A DNA stretch of 64,000 nt. It comes from Hippasteria phrygiana (taxonomy: Eukaryota > Echinodermata > Asteroidea > Valvatida > Goniasteridae). The stretch covers positions 992,001 through 1,056,000 of the forward strand of contig JAZGUH010000359.1 of NCBI GenBank assembly GCA_037893225.1. The letters are read 5' to 3'. The notes below the pieces were generated by a model. It was not told where the DNA came from. It did no database searches and saw only the letters and a list, made by a program, of their open reading frames with translations. Made by a program: the position numbers and the translations under genes. Numbering within the stretch: position 1 is the first letter of the stretch; every line of letters begins with the position of its first letter. Below are positions 1-62,100 of the stretch, piece after piece.

Positions 1-84
1 GAAGACGGTCACACCACAAATCTCACGGCAGAGGTGTTTTGTTTTTTTCTTTGTGAGTCAAATTGGACCTAAGCTACCCCCTAC

Positions 85-49683
<49,599 letters not shown>

Positions 49684-49784
49684 CTACAAATAGAACATTT
49701 AAAAGTTACAATGTTTGTACGTGTTTTGGTACATGTAATTCAACACAAAAGTTTTGCAGTTGTTCCTGTTGATTTTGGCCATTA

Positions 49785-50049
49785 TTAACCCTAACCCCTT
49801 GGGTAACTTTACTAGAAAGTATCCTGAATCCGTCAAAATCCACCTATTTTGTCATGCACAAAAAGTTGGTTTTGGTGACTGCTCAATATGGAGGTATCCC
49901 GAATCCATCAAAACCCTGCAGTACCGCTAGGCTTACAATCCTAAATCCATCAAAATCCCCCAGGTTTCAATATGGAGGTATCCTGAATCCGACGAAATCC
50001 TCCAAAACAGGGGTATGGATTTTGATGGATTCAGGTAAGTTAGGGTTAA
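49785..50049. mobile_element. TTAACCCTAAC-ended MITE, family 3
   Basis: Begins TTAACCCTAACCCCTTGG and ends GTAAGTTAGGGTTAA. The interior repeats ATCCTGAATCCGTCAAAATC-like words several times in both orientations. Confidence 0.7.
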
Positions 50050-50109
50050 AATGTATGTACATATATGTAGGCAGCATCCTCCTAAAACAAGACCGAAAAG
50101 GCTTCACTA

Positions 50110-50331
50110 ATAAGCCAGTTCGGTATTTCAACTGAGCATGTGCACAATGACATTTTATCCCGAATGACCCGCGTGACCTAACACGGGTATGTGAACGCAA
50201 AAGGTGGTCGCACAACGCAGACGTGTTAAATTCAATCAGAATGGGTGTTCGCGTAACATGGCATGACTCTACGTCAGCAATTTTATCCCGAATAACCTTT
50301 GACCTTTGAGATACCGAACAGGCTTATTTTA
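50110..50331. mobile_element. AATAAGCC-GTTCGGTAT MITE, copy 3, complete ends
   Basis: Begins AATAAGCCAGTTCGGTATTT and ends GAGATACCGAACAGGCTTATT, about 23 bp of inverted terminal match. All three copies in the window have the same orientation. Confidence 0.8.
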
Positions 50332-50446
50332 TTCCCAAACTTGGCTACCCCTATATTACATTAAGTTTAAGAAAAATAGTTGTTTTGTTTTGCAAGAGCA
50401 TTCAAGCAAAGTTGTTTTGAAAATTTGTTTTTGTGTAGTTCCCTTA

Positions 50447-50596
50447 ATAACCCTAACCCTCCAGGGTATTTTGGCTAGAAACCCTGCCAGATGCATCAGA
50501 TTGCATACTTTGGCACATTGACTTGTGTGCAGAGTGCAGCAAAGTGGAGCTGTCACCACAGATGCGCTGCGCTGTGTCTGGCAGGGTTAGGGTTAA
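50447..50596. mobile_element. TTAACCCTAACCC-ended MITE, family 2, short copy
   Basis: Begins ATAACCCTAACCCTCCAGGG and ends CTGGCAGGGTTAGGGTTAA. 150 bp. Uninterrupted equivalent of 26786-27137. Confidence 0.78.
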
Positions 50597-50599
50597 AAT

Positions 50600-52538
50600 A
50601 TCACTCAGTTTGATGACATCTGTAGACATACATGTACATGTACATGTATGTATGTGTCTGGGAAAACATTCTAAGTTTCTGAGTTCCACTGATATTTTTA
50701 AGGGCCTGTAACTCTACAAGTACTGTAAGCTCTGACTTTCCAACTCATTTTGTTGGGTTGAGTCGGACTTTATATTAACTACAAAAAACCAGGATCTAAA
50801 AATATAATACTTTTGGTTGGTTTGTGCCTTTGTTCCGTACCTGTATTGCAAGGGCAATGAAACCAAAACAGAAACCTTTACGGATCAACAAAGGTAATAA
50901 ACCAATCAATTATAACAAATTTTAGCTTCCCTAATTTTGTTTTCTGTGTATGTGTAATATAAAGAGGATGTGGATTGCTGCGAGAAACATGCGTCATTTT
51001 GTATAGTTTTGACAATAAAATAATGTTGCGCTGTTACAATCTTCCTGCCAATTACTGTATAGAAAAGTTAGAAGGGCCTGATGGTAAAACAAAGTACATG
51101 TATGTACAAGTGGCTTTGCACACTTTAGTGTCCTCTTTGTAAACAATTTTCAAAACGTCACTTGAAATTATAAATTGCAAACTTATACACGTACATTGTA
51201 CATTGTACCTACACAGAACATACGTATGTACACAACGTACTGCACAATGTATGCAAAGCACTTTTTGTGGCACGCAGGGGAGGGGGTTTAATAGGTAAAA
51301 TTGTTAAGTACATGTATTTGTCTCTGTTTCTGCTCTTATTATCACATTTATTTTTACAATGTACATGGTACTTTAAAACACAATGCATGAGAAAGAGGAA
51401 TCAAAAACTGAAACCAGACAAATTTCAAGCATCCTATAGAGTGGCCAGGCACTGCCAGAAGGTTTTCACATTTTCAATTAAGTGGTTCGACAAATTGTTT
51501 TGTTCAAACCCTAAAACCCTCAAAAGTCAATTTCGCAAATTTGGACATCACTTCCTTGGCTAATCAAGCATTTCCATGGCCACAATGAACCTTTTTGACA
51601 TTCTCAAATCAACATATGGGAACAGCATCAGCCCTTACTGGCATTAGAAGCGCAAGCGCATTGGAATGGACGTGATTGGTCGCATTGGTCACATGTTGGT
51701 TGTCATGGTTGCAACAATCCTCTTCTGATTGGCTTATTTATTGGCACATTATTAGCTGGCACATTATTAGCTGTTCTCATTCCAGAGAGTTGCATTCATC
51801 AGTAACTGGTACCCTGAGAGGGATTCCCCAATTATTTTTCTAATTTTTATTGCCATTTCGAATTGATTTTTCTGGTTATTATTTTCCTTATAATATTCCA
51901 TGCAAAGATATGTGAAAAGAGTAATTTCTCAACTCATGACAGATATTTTAGCATAAAATCAATTAATATTTGGACTGGTTCACAGTGCCAGAGACTTGTG
52001 CATAAATTACATGGTTTGTTTGGCCTCCATACCCACAATGCACTGAGAATGTCGAAAAGGTTGATTCAAATTGGATGTTTTTGCAAACATTCAGCAGCAA
52101 CAACAGCCTTTTCTAGAGCAGAACTTCTGCATTCCACTCCTGCTCTTTCAGCTGTTCAACTTCTTGAACTTGTTACAGTCAGCGGAAATCACAGTCCACA
52201 GTTGAGTGATCATGTACAGTATACATCGTAGCTGCACATTCCTGTATATCAATTCAGAGTATTTTCTAATACATGGACCGCAGAGTGTAATGACCCTGCT
52301 GTTTCAAGCAAATCAATCAAGCGTGCCCTGTGTAGGCATGCGTTTCACACATGTACCTGCATACACACGCTACAATAACTCCATGGCTATCCACAACTAA
52401 TGGTTTTTGTTTACATTTCCCGCTATACATGTACGTACAAATGTAGTCACATGGGTGAACAAGTTCTACATGTAGGCCTACATACATACAATTATGAATC
52501 TGAAAAGACTTGAATATGTACAAGTACATGTGCATGTT
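50600..52538. other. Intron 1 or upstream region, nothing recognised
   Basis: No exon, repeat family or protein signature found. Several ACATGTACATG-type palindromic words. Similarly 52750-53285, 55132-55440 and 57801-58737. Confidence 0.5.
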
Positions 52539-52743
52539 TAGGGCCAATGATTTTCCGTTTTAGTGGAAACCGAACGGAATTAACGGAATTGGCCTCTTTC
52601 ATTGTGCATTCATTTACATGTATGAAATAATGTCAAATGGAAATGAAACAGATTTTTGTACACTGTTCTAATGGGCGAAACGGAAATGAAGATTTGTCAA
52701 AACGGAAAATTGACTTTTCTGAAACGGAAAATCATTGGCTCTA
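52539..52743. mobile_element. Small TIR element with 6-bp duplication
   Basis: Termini TAGGGCCAATGATTTTCCG and, inverted, TAGAGCCAATGATTTTCCG, flanked by CATGTT on both sides. Subterminal AACGGAA words. 205 bp. Confidence 0.75.
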
Positions 52744-53285
52744 CATGTTGTACTCTTTTAACTGAAAATGTGTGTGTCACTGTATCCTTTTACCAGTTGA
52801 ATATAACTGGTACCCTTGCATGTACCCAAGGACAGGTCCAAGGCTTAACCAGTAAATTTGTTTAATGAATATGTGAAGGTGAAACAAATTTCATTTTTTA
52901 CTGCTTGCGTTCAATGCTTTCCTATGCAGAAACAACTCCGTGAGTTTACATTACTGACAGCAGTGCATGTGCCTCCATGATTTATACACTGGTGCTCTAG
53001 TCAAACACTGCTGGTAAAATAAACTAACTATAAACTTGTGATACTAAAAGATGGCCATAAATTCACAGACGGATCTCTTCTGATACAGAGATGTGTGCAC
53101 TTGACACTGCATATCAAAGAAGTATGCTCAGCGCACACAGAAAGGAAATCAATACACATGGGCATAATGTACACCACACTGACCCACCAATTGTTTTATT
53201 AGAAGTTACTCAGTCTGTACATGGAGAAATGTACATGTACATGTTAGGCCGGGAATCCATGTGTCCGTATTGCATAATGGATCGC

Positions 53286-53774
53286 TTAACTCTTTCAGTG
53301 CCCATGCATTTTAGCATTTTGACCCTAAAGTGCCCAGCTTTTTGGGGTTTTCAAAATTCTTTAAAAAAATAAATAAATGAGTTTCACCCACCAAACAAGC
53401 TGTATCTTGCTCTTTCACAAACTTCTTCAAGAGTAAAAGTGCACGTTTACAGGGGGCCGCAATCATTTCAATACGTCACTACAACAAGCAGACAACCGTA
53501 GCTAAATATAGAATACATCAAAACAGCTCAGAGACCGATGCGCCCTCTCGCAAGAATCCGAATAAAAATAAATAAAAAAAGTACATGTACGAAATGAGTA
53601 GAATACGATAGAGCAATAGCGCCCTCTTGCGATAATCCGAATAGTGTAGGTCGTACATGTACGATTGATGGCACTTTTGGAGTACAAAACATAGATCGTA
53701 CATATACGATAATGGCACTTTCGGAGTACATCGAGTAGATCGTACATGTGCGACCTTGGCACTGAAAGAGTTAA
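53286..53774. mobile_element. TTAA-flanked MITE with perfect 17-bp ends
   Basis: Begins TTAACTCTTTCAGTGCC and ends with its exact complement. 489 bp. The right half has three loose tandem units containing AGATCGTACATGTACGAT and TGGCACTTTCGGAGTAC. No coding capacity recognised. Confidence 0.85.
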
Positions 53775-54054
53775 TGTGGATAAATGGAAGCATGTCCACT
53801 GCATTTCTTGTAGTTTTATTTAACGCATCATGTAAACATGGATTCCCAGGATCAGGCTTAGTGCAACTCCAACATTTTTGGAGTGGAGGATTCCAACTCC
53901 GGGTACATGTCTTGCGATTCCATTCAGAATCAACTCCACACAACTCCAGCACACATCCTGTGAATTCACGAGATGTCATGATTGGTTTCATGGATGAAAC
54001 AGCTGGCTCTAGTAAACGTGCTCCATGTGGTCATTTCATGGAATCTACATGTAC

Positions 54055-54343
54055 CAGTGTTGTAGTTGAGACCTTCATGTCCGAGACGGAGACCGAGACC
54101 AAAGCTTTCGAGCCCGAGACCGAGACCAAAGCTTTCGAGCCCGAGACCGAGACCAAGGCTTTCGAGACCGAGACCAACACTTCCGAGACCGAGATTTTGT
54201 TAGGACAAAACCGAGACCGAGACCGAGACCTAAAAAAAAGGTCTTGAGACGGTCTCGAGACTGAGACCAGGTCTCGAGACCTAAAAAAAAAGGTCTTGAG
54301 ATGGTCTCGAGACTGAGACCAGGTCTCGAGACCTACAACACTG
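54055..54343. mobile_element. hAT-like MITE, word-repeat family, copy 3
   Basis: Perfect 8-bp target duplication ACATGTAC (54047-54054 and 54344-54351). Termini CAGTGTTGTAGTTGAGACC and, inverted, CAGTGTTGTAGGTCTCGAG. The interior is almost wholly made of GAGACC and CCGAGACCGAGACC words, unlike the words of the other copies. Confidence 0.88.
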
Positions 54344-54364
54344 ACATGTACCATCTTTTAATCC

Positions 54365-54670
54365 TTTCTTCAGAGTCCGCGAGTTTAAAATCCTCCAATG
54401 TTTGTTATTACTGGGGACCACTGCCCGAATCCTGCAAAATCCTCCAGTGGGTTTTGGATAAACACCCCAGTAACCTCAATCCTTCAAAATCATCCAGCAC
54501 CAGATTGGACCTGATTGACCTGGATCCTCCATTTTCCTCCAGAGGCAAAATCCTCTAATGCCCTCAATCCTGCAAAATCCTCTGATGCTTCAACTTCCAA
54601 AGACCCTCAATCCTCCAAATTCCTCCATTTGGCAAAGAGGATTTTGGAAGATTTGGGAAGGTTAGGTTTG
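54365..54670. repeat. AATCCTGCAAAATCCTCC word-repeat tract
   Basis: Degenerate repeats of AATCCTGCAAAATCCTCCA and variants. Similar words occur at 33775-33845 and inside 49785-50049. No clear termini. Confidence 0.6.
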
Positions 54671-54897
54671 ATGTACACATGTACTTTCAGTTGTTTGACC
54701 TTTCATGTTTATTAAATTGATGTAATATAGAAGTTAAGCTCCCCTCAAATTCTAAACAGATTTGGCAAAAATATGGTTCTTCCAGGCATTACATATGAAT
54801 TACAGCATGTACATGTACAATGTATGGTATCCCATTTATTAAAATGTTGTCTGTTTTCTGACTGGGCTGAGTTAGGAAACTACAATAATGTGGTTTT

Positions 54898-55131
54898 CAG
54901 GGGTGAGATTTCAGGTTAAATGAAAAATCTGTGAAAAATTTGGAGGCATTCTATGGCGTTGCTGAAAATAAAAGACATCTCATTTGCAAATAATGAAAAA
55001 ATGTGGAATGAAAAGAGGACCAATTCAGCTTACAGAGATCATTTTGGAATGATTAAAAATAATTTAAGGACCAAAAAATCTTCCGGAAACCTAGAAGACG
55101 TTTTACAAAAAATCCTGAAATGTCACCCCTG
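54898..55131. mobile_element. CAGGGGTGAGATT-ended MITE, second copy
   Basis: Ends CAGGGGTGAGATTTCAGG and, inverted, CAGGGGTGACATTTCAGG. No convincing target duplication. Confidence 0.6.
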
Positions 55132-55440
55132 GGTGTGTAGAAAAAAAAAAGGGCATTTAATTTACATTTTTTTCAACTCAAATCAATCAAAATAATACTG
55201 ACAGAAATTAAGCCCAACTTATGATCAATCATTTCACTCACATTGCTATAGGGTAAAGAAAGACAACAGAGTCCGTCACCAGACTAGTCAGTGTTTGGTA
55301 TCAAAATAAACAGTGACCGTGAAGTTCCGAGACTTGCACGTTCTATTTGGTGGAAATCTGTGTGCCCTTGACAATCTAGATCAGTGAGTACAATCGGTGC
55401 ACAAAGAAAGGAAATTGATGTTTATGTTTGTTGTGTACAT

Positions 55441-57019
55441 CAGGGTTCTCCTCACGTACAAACTTGCGTATCGGCCCGATACGCAATTATTTCTGCCCGA
55501 TACGCAAAAAACCCGCCGATACCCATTTTTTCATCCCCGATACGCACAATAGTACGGCTCAGTATTATCTTACATAATGCAGGTCCATTGCATGGCGGCG
55601 CCGGCGTAAGGCCTACAAATGTAGCTTGCAATTTTACATCTAGACGAAAAAGCAGTAAATCTTCCTACATTTTCCGTGTCGTACACAACGTACACCGTGC
55701 AGATACGTACACATCGCACCGCCATGCACAACGCGTGGCCGGCCGGCCGGCCACACAGTACATGTACGTATAGGCACCACACACGAGTTCCTCGTGGTCG
55801 GTGTTGCCCCAAATCTGAACCTCCGTTGTAGGACAATTCTTCGTGCACGCACCTTCCTGTGCGCGTGCGCGCGTGTGTTCTCTTGGTGCCGGTCGTGTGC
55901 TCAATACGCTAAGCAGGGGCAACTTTTATGAGGGTTAAAATGTTGCACTACACCATTTGGAGTGCTTACAAGATCGACCCCACGCACGTCAGGTTTTTTT
56001 TCATGGCCGTAGTTCTTTGTATTAAAGGCATTTACGTTGGGGACGAGATTGTTGGACGTTGCCAAGTCACCACGTTTTTGTCTCGCGCGTGGCGGAAAAG
56101 CAATCAAAAATAGGGTCTTTTTTTAAGCCAATACATCAGCGGTCCGTGCGCGCCGCACATGGAAACCCATATTATTACTTGCAACTGATTTTAATGGAAA
56201 CTATTTTAACCATGGGGGAAGTTCCTTCCTCCATGTTTTAACGAAAGGCCTAATTTTGTAAAATTAACATTAACGTTAGTTTCAATATTTTAATTGAATT
56301 TTTTCCACATGAATTTTTAAAAACAACACAATGATTTATTTACAGCATTCTAAAAAACGGGCTAACCACCCATGGGGGAAGCCCTGGCAAATTTTTTTTT
56401 CACATGAATTTTAAAAATGATTTTGGCATAAAAAACGGGCTAACCGCCCATGGGGGAAACCCCTGGCCAATTTTTGGGGTACTTGTAATTTCCAGGGTTT
56501 TTAAGCTATAGCATGCATAAACACAGTACACCTATTACAAAGCATTTTTTTTTTATTGTAGCTTGAAAATGAAACATTTTCTTTATGGCACTCCCAAAAG
56601 GGTAAGCTCTGGCAATTCTTTTCTACTTTATTTTTAATGACTTGCATTCACGTTTCAGGAATGCTGTGCTCATTGTGCCGAAAGCACCACGTGAGGCAGG
56701 GGACTTCTGTTGCATAACTGAAACTTGGAATGGCTCATTTTGTGACTAGAATTACTAGTCCAGAAAGGAAAAGTGGTCATTTGATGAAATGTTGATATCC
56801 TAAATTTAAAAAAGCCTATTAAATCTCTCATGTTTTTTCCTGAGAAAATGTACTTGAAAAGCCCAGGAAATGCTCTAAAATGCACCAGAGAGCATCTAAA
56901 GTCCAAAAATTTTCGGGGCCCTTACGCGGGCCCCAAACCCCACGCCATGGCTTCGCAAATTGTCAGTCAACCACAAATGAAATCCCCCACAGTTTTGAAA
57001 AATCCTGGGGAGAACCCTG
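55441..57019. mobile_element. CAGGGTTCTCC-ended DNA element, 1.6 kb
   Basis: Termini CAGGGTTCTCCTCACG and, inverted, CAGGGTTCTCCCCAGG, flanked by TACAT on both sides. The left end has CCGATACGCA words repeated four times (55470-55560). The interior has two near-direct copies of ACGGGCTAACCNCCCATGGG (56358, 56434). No clear protein. Confidence 0.6.
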
Positions 57020-57136
57020 TACATGTATGTAGTGTCTATTTTCATGACCGTACATGTACCTTCGATTGTTCCGCCTTTCGTTTTTTCTTCTTCTTTTTTC
57101 AGATTTGGTGGAAATCTGTTTTAGCCCCAGAGACTC

Positions 57137-57165
57137 GGGGGGGGGGGGGGGGGGGGGGGGGGGGG
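57137..57165. repeat. Poly(G) run of 29
   Basis: Uninterrupted G run. Others occur at 28002-28016, about 30004-30018, 48636-48647 and 57525-57548. Length is likely unreliable in the assembly. Confidence 0.85.
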
Positions 57166-57508
57166 AATGCAGTTTTCTTATAATAAAAAAAAAAAAACTT
57201 TGAAGATGTGCATACAAAATGTACATGAATGTACGTGTATGAGAAGTGTCAATATTTCAGTAGGTACATGTACATGTACATGCAAGAACAGTGTACAAAA
57301 TGTATGCATAAAGCGAGTGTAAAGAAATCTGACCCCAAATGCTTCCCGCCTTTTTAAAGATATTTCGCATGTACATGTACAATGTATACGTCATTTTTTA
57401 AGCAAATGTATATTCGAACTAGTACAAACCATCAAATAAAAAAAAAAGAAATGTGCCCAGGAGTTCTAAACTTAAACATCGGGAAATATTTTATTTTTGA
57501 TTTATATA

Positions 57509-57548
57509 TTTTTTTTTTTTTTTTGGGGGGGGGGGGGTGGGGGGGGGT
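57509..57548. repeat. T run followed by G runs
   Basis: Sixteen T, thirteen G, a T, then further G. Low-complexity. Confidence 0.85.
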
Positions 57549-57607
57549 TACTCACCCTCTGCATGTGCTTTACATTATAAATGTACATGTATGTACAGGT
57601 TTTGTAT

Positions 57608-57800
57608 ATATATCTCCGAGGACAAGAGGAGAAAGGAAATACAAAGAAACCTTTCAGTCCTCGCACGTCAAGTCTTTTTGTTGAAATCGGTCCTCGCACG
57701 TACGTGCTTAGTCTAAGGGGTTGGGTTATATTAAAGGAACAATAGGAAACACAAAGCATTGTCCTCGCACATACTGGGAAAGTACGACTGTTTGTACATG
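57608..57800. mobile_element. CGAGGACAA MITE, copy 4
   Basis: Starts TATCTCCGAGGACAAGAGG and ends ATTGTCCTCGCACATACTGG. Same order as 42240-42440. Confidence 0.75.
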
Positions 57801-58737
57801 TACACGAAAACAGGCTGATATGTGTACATGTACTGGTACATGTACAATGATAACTGTCCTTGTACCATAAGCTCTGGCATGTCTGGGGAGGGTCACAATA
57901 TGAACTTAACAATCCCACAAAAGACACAACTTTGCTCAGAATAGTTGTTTGAACATGCATGCATGTAAAATTAATGAACAGTGTTGTACATGAACAGTGC
58001 ACAGCTCACATGTATACTAGACATTGTCAAATCAATGCATTTGTACAGAAAACATGTACATGTACACAGTACACTAAAAGGCCTTTTCATATCATTTCTT
58101 TGCACTGTACATTGTACACATCCATAACGTACCTACTTATACTTTGACAATGTAAGCCTTAAGGGCAGTAGATGTGTCTGCACAAAACATTCTCTTCCAC
58201 ACCTTGTGCAACCTGGTCGTGCCAGGATCATTCAAATGTGTTTGGGTTGAATTATTGGGCAGCCCTGGTACATTGTATATTGTTCCTTCGCAAAATTATT
58301 GGGTTCAAAATCCACAACGCTGGTCAAATTCTGCACTACATGTATACTATGCACTTTTGCTGCAATACTACATTGTAAAGTATTTCAGGGGCAACATATA
58401 CATGTACATGTATTAGCACATGTATATGTACATGTAGTTTTTGTACAGTGTAAGAAACTGCATTTTCAGTACTTCATTTTTGCAAACATACATTTTCCCT
58501 TTAAAGTGAATGGGCTGGTCTATATTTATGTAGCAGACAGGTGGTTATTGACACAAGTGAAACAATGGGGAACAGACATGAAAGGCATGTGTGTATGGTA
58601 CAATCATTGTACAATGTACATGTATGGGTAATTGTAACAATGGGTCACACTGTACAGTTATAATAATGAAAGTAATAATTTATTTCCAACAATGATACAT
58701 GTATTGTACATTGGTACACGTATGCAATACAATTAAC

Positions 58738-58988
58738 AATATAATAATAATAATAATAATAATAAATCTCCTGGATGCGGCAAATGGGCGACTCTTCCCG
58801 AAATAACCTTATTGGGGCGACACGAGTGTCGCCCTTTTAGAGCACTTTCCCCACGCGCCTTACTAAAAAACACTCCAAAGGGGCGACTTTCACAATAGGG
58901 CGACACCAAATTGTCGCCCTATTCGACCAGGTCACCCTAACCCACTCTTTTCCAGGATTATGTGTCGCCCTATCCGGCAATTGAGGAA

Positions 58989-58989
<1 letters not shown>
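58738..58989. repeat. GGGCGAC word cluster beside the LINE tail
   Basis: After a short AAT run (58738-58766) the words GGGCGAC or GTCGCCC occur about eight times, including two palindromes, GGCGACACGAGTGTCGCC and GGGCGACACCAAATTGTCGC. No gene or known family is recognised. Confidence 0.6.

Positions 58990-59046
<57 letters not shown>
58990..59046. repeat. (AAT)n microsatellite, LINE tail
   Basis: About 19 uninterrupted AAT units at the 3' end of the LINE. A second shorter AAT run lies at 58738-58766, about 220 bp away. Confidence 0.95.
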
Positions 59047-59047
<1 letters not shown>

Positions 59048-59178
59048 AAGCATTTGTAAAGCGCCATCTATCTATGTAGACATATTCCGAGGCGCTTGAA
59101 GAAAAGAAACTGTCCAGAACTCTACAAATAATTAAATATACATGTACATGTATGTATACTTGAAACAAAACCAGCAAT

Positions 59179-62100
59179 CTAATTATAAGTTGAGTTAAAC
59201 AGGAATGTTTTAAGAAGGCATTTGAAGGTATGTAAAGATTGACAGCTACGAATTTCCTGAGGCAAAGAGTTCCATAGAGTGGGCGCCGTAACTGAGAAGG
59301 CATAGTCCCCATACGATGTTCTAGTTCTTGGTGTCACAAGAAGATGTTTGTCAGATGACCTTAGGTGGCGATTAGGGGAATACTGGGTGAAGAGATCCTG
59401 CAGATATGTTGGTGCGCTGTCATTGAGGGCTTTCCAGGTAAGTAGGATTATTTTGAAGGCAACCCTCTGTTTGACTGGAAGCCAGTGAAGATTTCTCAGG
59501 ACTGGAGTAATGTGGTCAAATTTCCGTGTTCGGGATAAGACACGAGCCGCAGTGTTTTGAACATGTTGAAGTTTGCACATGAGAGTGTTGGTGATTCCAA
59601 ACAGAAGTGAGTTGCCATTATCCAACCTTGATGTCACGAGAGCATGGATAAGGATGGCAGCCGACTCATCAGTCAGGATTCGGCGGATGCTGTTGATGTT
59701 TCTAATATGGTAGTATGACGTTTGGCAAACTTTCTTGACATGCGATTCCATTGACATCGTGCTGTCAAACATGATGCCAAGATTACGTGCAGTCGTAGAA
59801 CGTTGAATATTAGAAGTCCCAAATTGCATCTGGTTGCATCTGATTTTATCCTGGCTACGTTTGGAAGTGATAATTAGAAGTTCGGTCTTGTCGTCGTTAA
59901 ATTTTAATTTATTCCTGGTCATCCATTGCTTAAGATCACAAACACATTGTTCAATACGCTGTCTCACGGAATGTTCGTCGTCTTGGTTTCCTAGATGAAA
60001 CGATCCATATATCTGTGTGTCGTCTGCATGGCAATGAACTTGAAGTTGATGCCTCCGTACAATAGCGGCAATAGGCTCGGAGTATATTGTGAAGAATAAG
60101 GGACCTAATACTGATCCTTGAGGGACGCCAGAAGAAAGTGAGATGGGAGATGATAAAGATCCATTGATGTTTACAGTCTGTGTTCGATGACATATATATG
60201 ATCTAATCCATTGCAGGGCTGGACCAGTAACACCGATGGACTGAAGGCGGTGGAATAAAACATCATAGTCTATAGTGTCGAATGCTGCAGAGAGATCAAG
60301 GAGAACAAGGAACACACCACGCTTATCGTCAACTGCCCGGAGAATATCGTTCTTAACTCTTAGAAGAGCAGTCTCTGTTCCATGATGTTTTCTATACGCA
60401 GATTGCAATGGTTCATGTAGATTGTGTTCAGTCAGATGATCAGTAATTTGGGAATAAACAACCTTCTCTATTACTTTGGATATGAATGAAAGGTTGGATA
60501 CGGGACGAAAGTTCTTGAGGTTTTCAGGATCGAGGGTGGGTTTCTTCAGCAGAGGAGTCACCAGGGCATTTCTAAATTGCTGTGGGAATTTAGAAGATTG
60601 AAGAGACAGGTTGACAATTTTGGAGATAACTGGAGTCAAAATATTCAGATTGTTCTTTAGGAGCCAGGTAGGAATTGGATCCAAATCGCACGTCTTTGAT
60701 GGTGATGATTTGATGATTTTCCTGATTTCCTCATCCAGAGCTGGTGTGAATTCTTCCAATGGTGTAATATCAGAGTGAGATGACTCGGTGGTATACGGCT
60801 GCATACAATCTAGATCGCGGTCAAGATTATTACGAATGTTCCGAATCTTTGTTATGAAATAATCACTAAAAGTTGTCGCCAATTCCTGTTTATTGTCGTG
60901 TGTGGGTAGTTTAGTTTTTCCTTTGTTGTGGAGTAAAGATTCAACAATTTTGTAGAGCTCTCTCTGGTTCCCACAGCTGGCTAGTTTTTCTTTGAAGTAT
61001 GATGATTTGGCACTGTTGATCATATTAACAACACAGAGTCGTTGCGCTTTAAATTGGTTTCTATCAGATTCTGATCTGGTTTTCCTCCAGCGTCTCTCCA
61101 ATTTCTTGCGGTGTCTCTTGGCATCGGCAATCTCCGGGGAATACCATGGATTGGCTGGTCTAATGGTAATACAGCGAGTTTTCAGTGGAGCATGCTTTTC
61201 CAGAATAGACTTCAGTGTGGAGTTGTACTGATCTATGAGTGTTTGGAGGTCATTGGACAGGTTGGTAAACAATTCTGACTGGCTAATATCGTTGGAAAAA
61301 CTGTCATGGTCTAGAGATCCATATTTCCGATAGGAAATATGCTTCTTAGTTGGTTGAGGTTTAGTCAGATTCAGTGCACAATGCAAAGCAGCATGATCTG
61401 TCAGAAAACATGCAACATCCACTGAATCAATTAGGTTGTCCGTGGGTCGTGCAAAGACAAGGTCCAATATATGGCCACTCACATGTGTAGGAGCACATAC
61501 AAACTGTTTCAGGTTAGTGTTTTGAATTATATCATTGAGGTGGCGAGCAGCAGAATCATCTGTATCCCAGTGGAAATTAAAATCCCCAACAATCAGCAAC
61601 TTGCTTGGGGATGCCGAGAGTACACTGACATATTCGGAGAAATCGTCAAGGAACATTGTAGGGGTTATACGATTCTTTGAGCTGTATGGTGGCCTATAGA
61701 TGATTACCAGCTTCACGGATGAGAAAGTTCCTTTGACAGTTACATCACAACATAGACTTTCAAAATTACCACTACTGTGTGATGTTATTGGGCTGTGTTT
61801 GATATTAGTCTTATATATGAGAGCAATACCCCCACCAGTTCCATTTGGACGTGGTACATGACACATGTCATATCCAGGAATGCACAATTCACCTATTATT
61901 TTATCATGTTTATCAGTAGCTGATAACCAAGTTTCAGTCAGTGCAATCAAATCAAAATCATGTTCAATAAAGTAGTCAGTCAGTAGGTTGGTTTTATTGC
62001 ACACAGACTGGGCATTTAGGACACACAGTTTGGAGAGCATGGGTTGTTTCAGACTACTGTCTGTTGATGTTGGCGGTGTTGATATATGCAGGTCATTGTC

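Noticed and set aside
53518..54247. Open frames of 157 and 163 codons on opposite strands
   Set aside because: They are composed of MITE word repeats (GAGACC) and a TTAA element, with no protein family resemblance.
57502..58002. 166-codon minus-strand frame as a cysteine-rich protein
   Set aside because: It runs through ACATGTAC words and a poly(C) stretch and has no recognisable domain.
57240..58450. CRISPR-like array of ACATGTACATGTAC words
   Set aside because: Spacing is irregular, the words are palindromic microsatellite-like DNA, and the genome is plainly eukaryotic.
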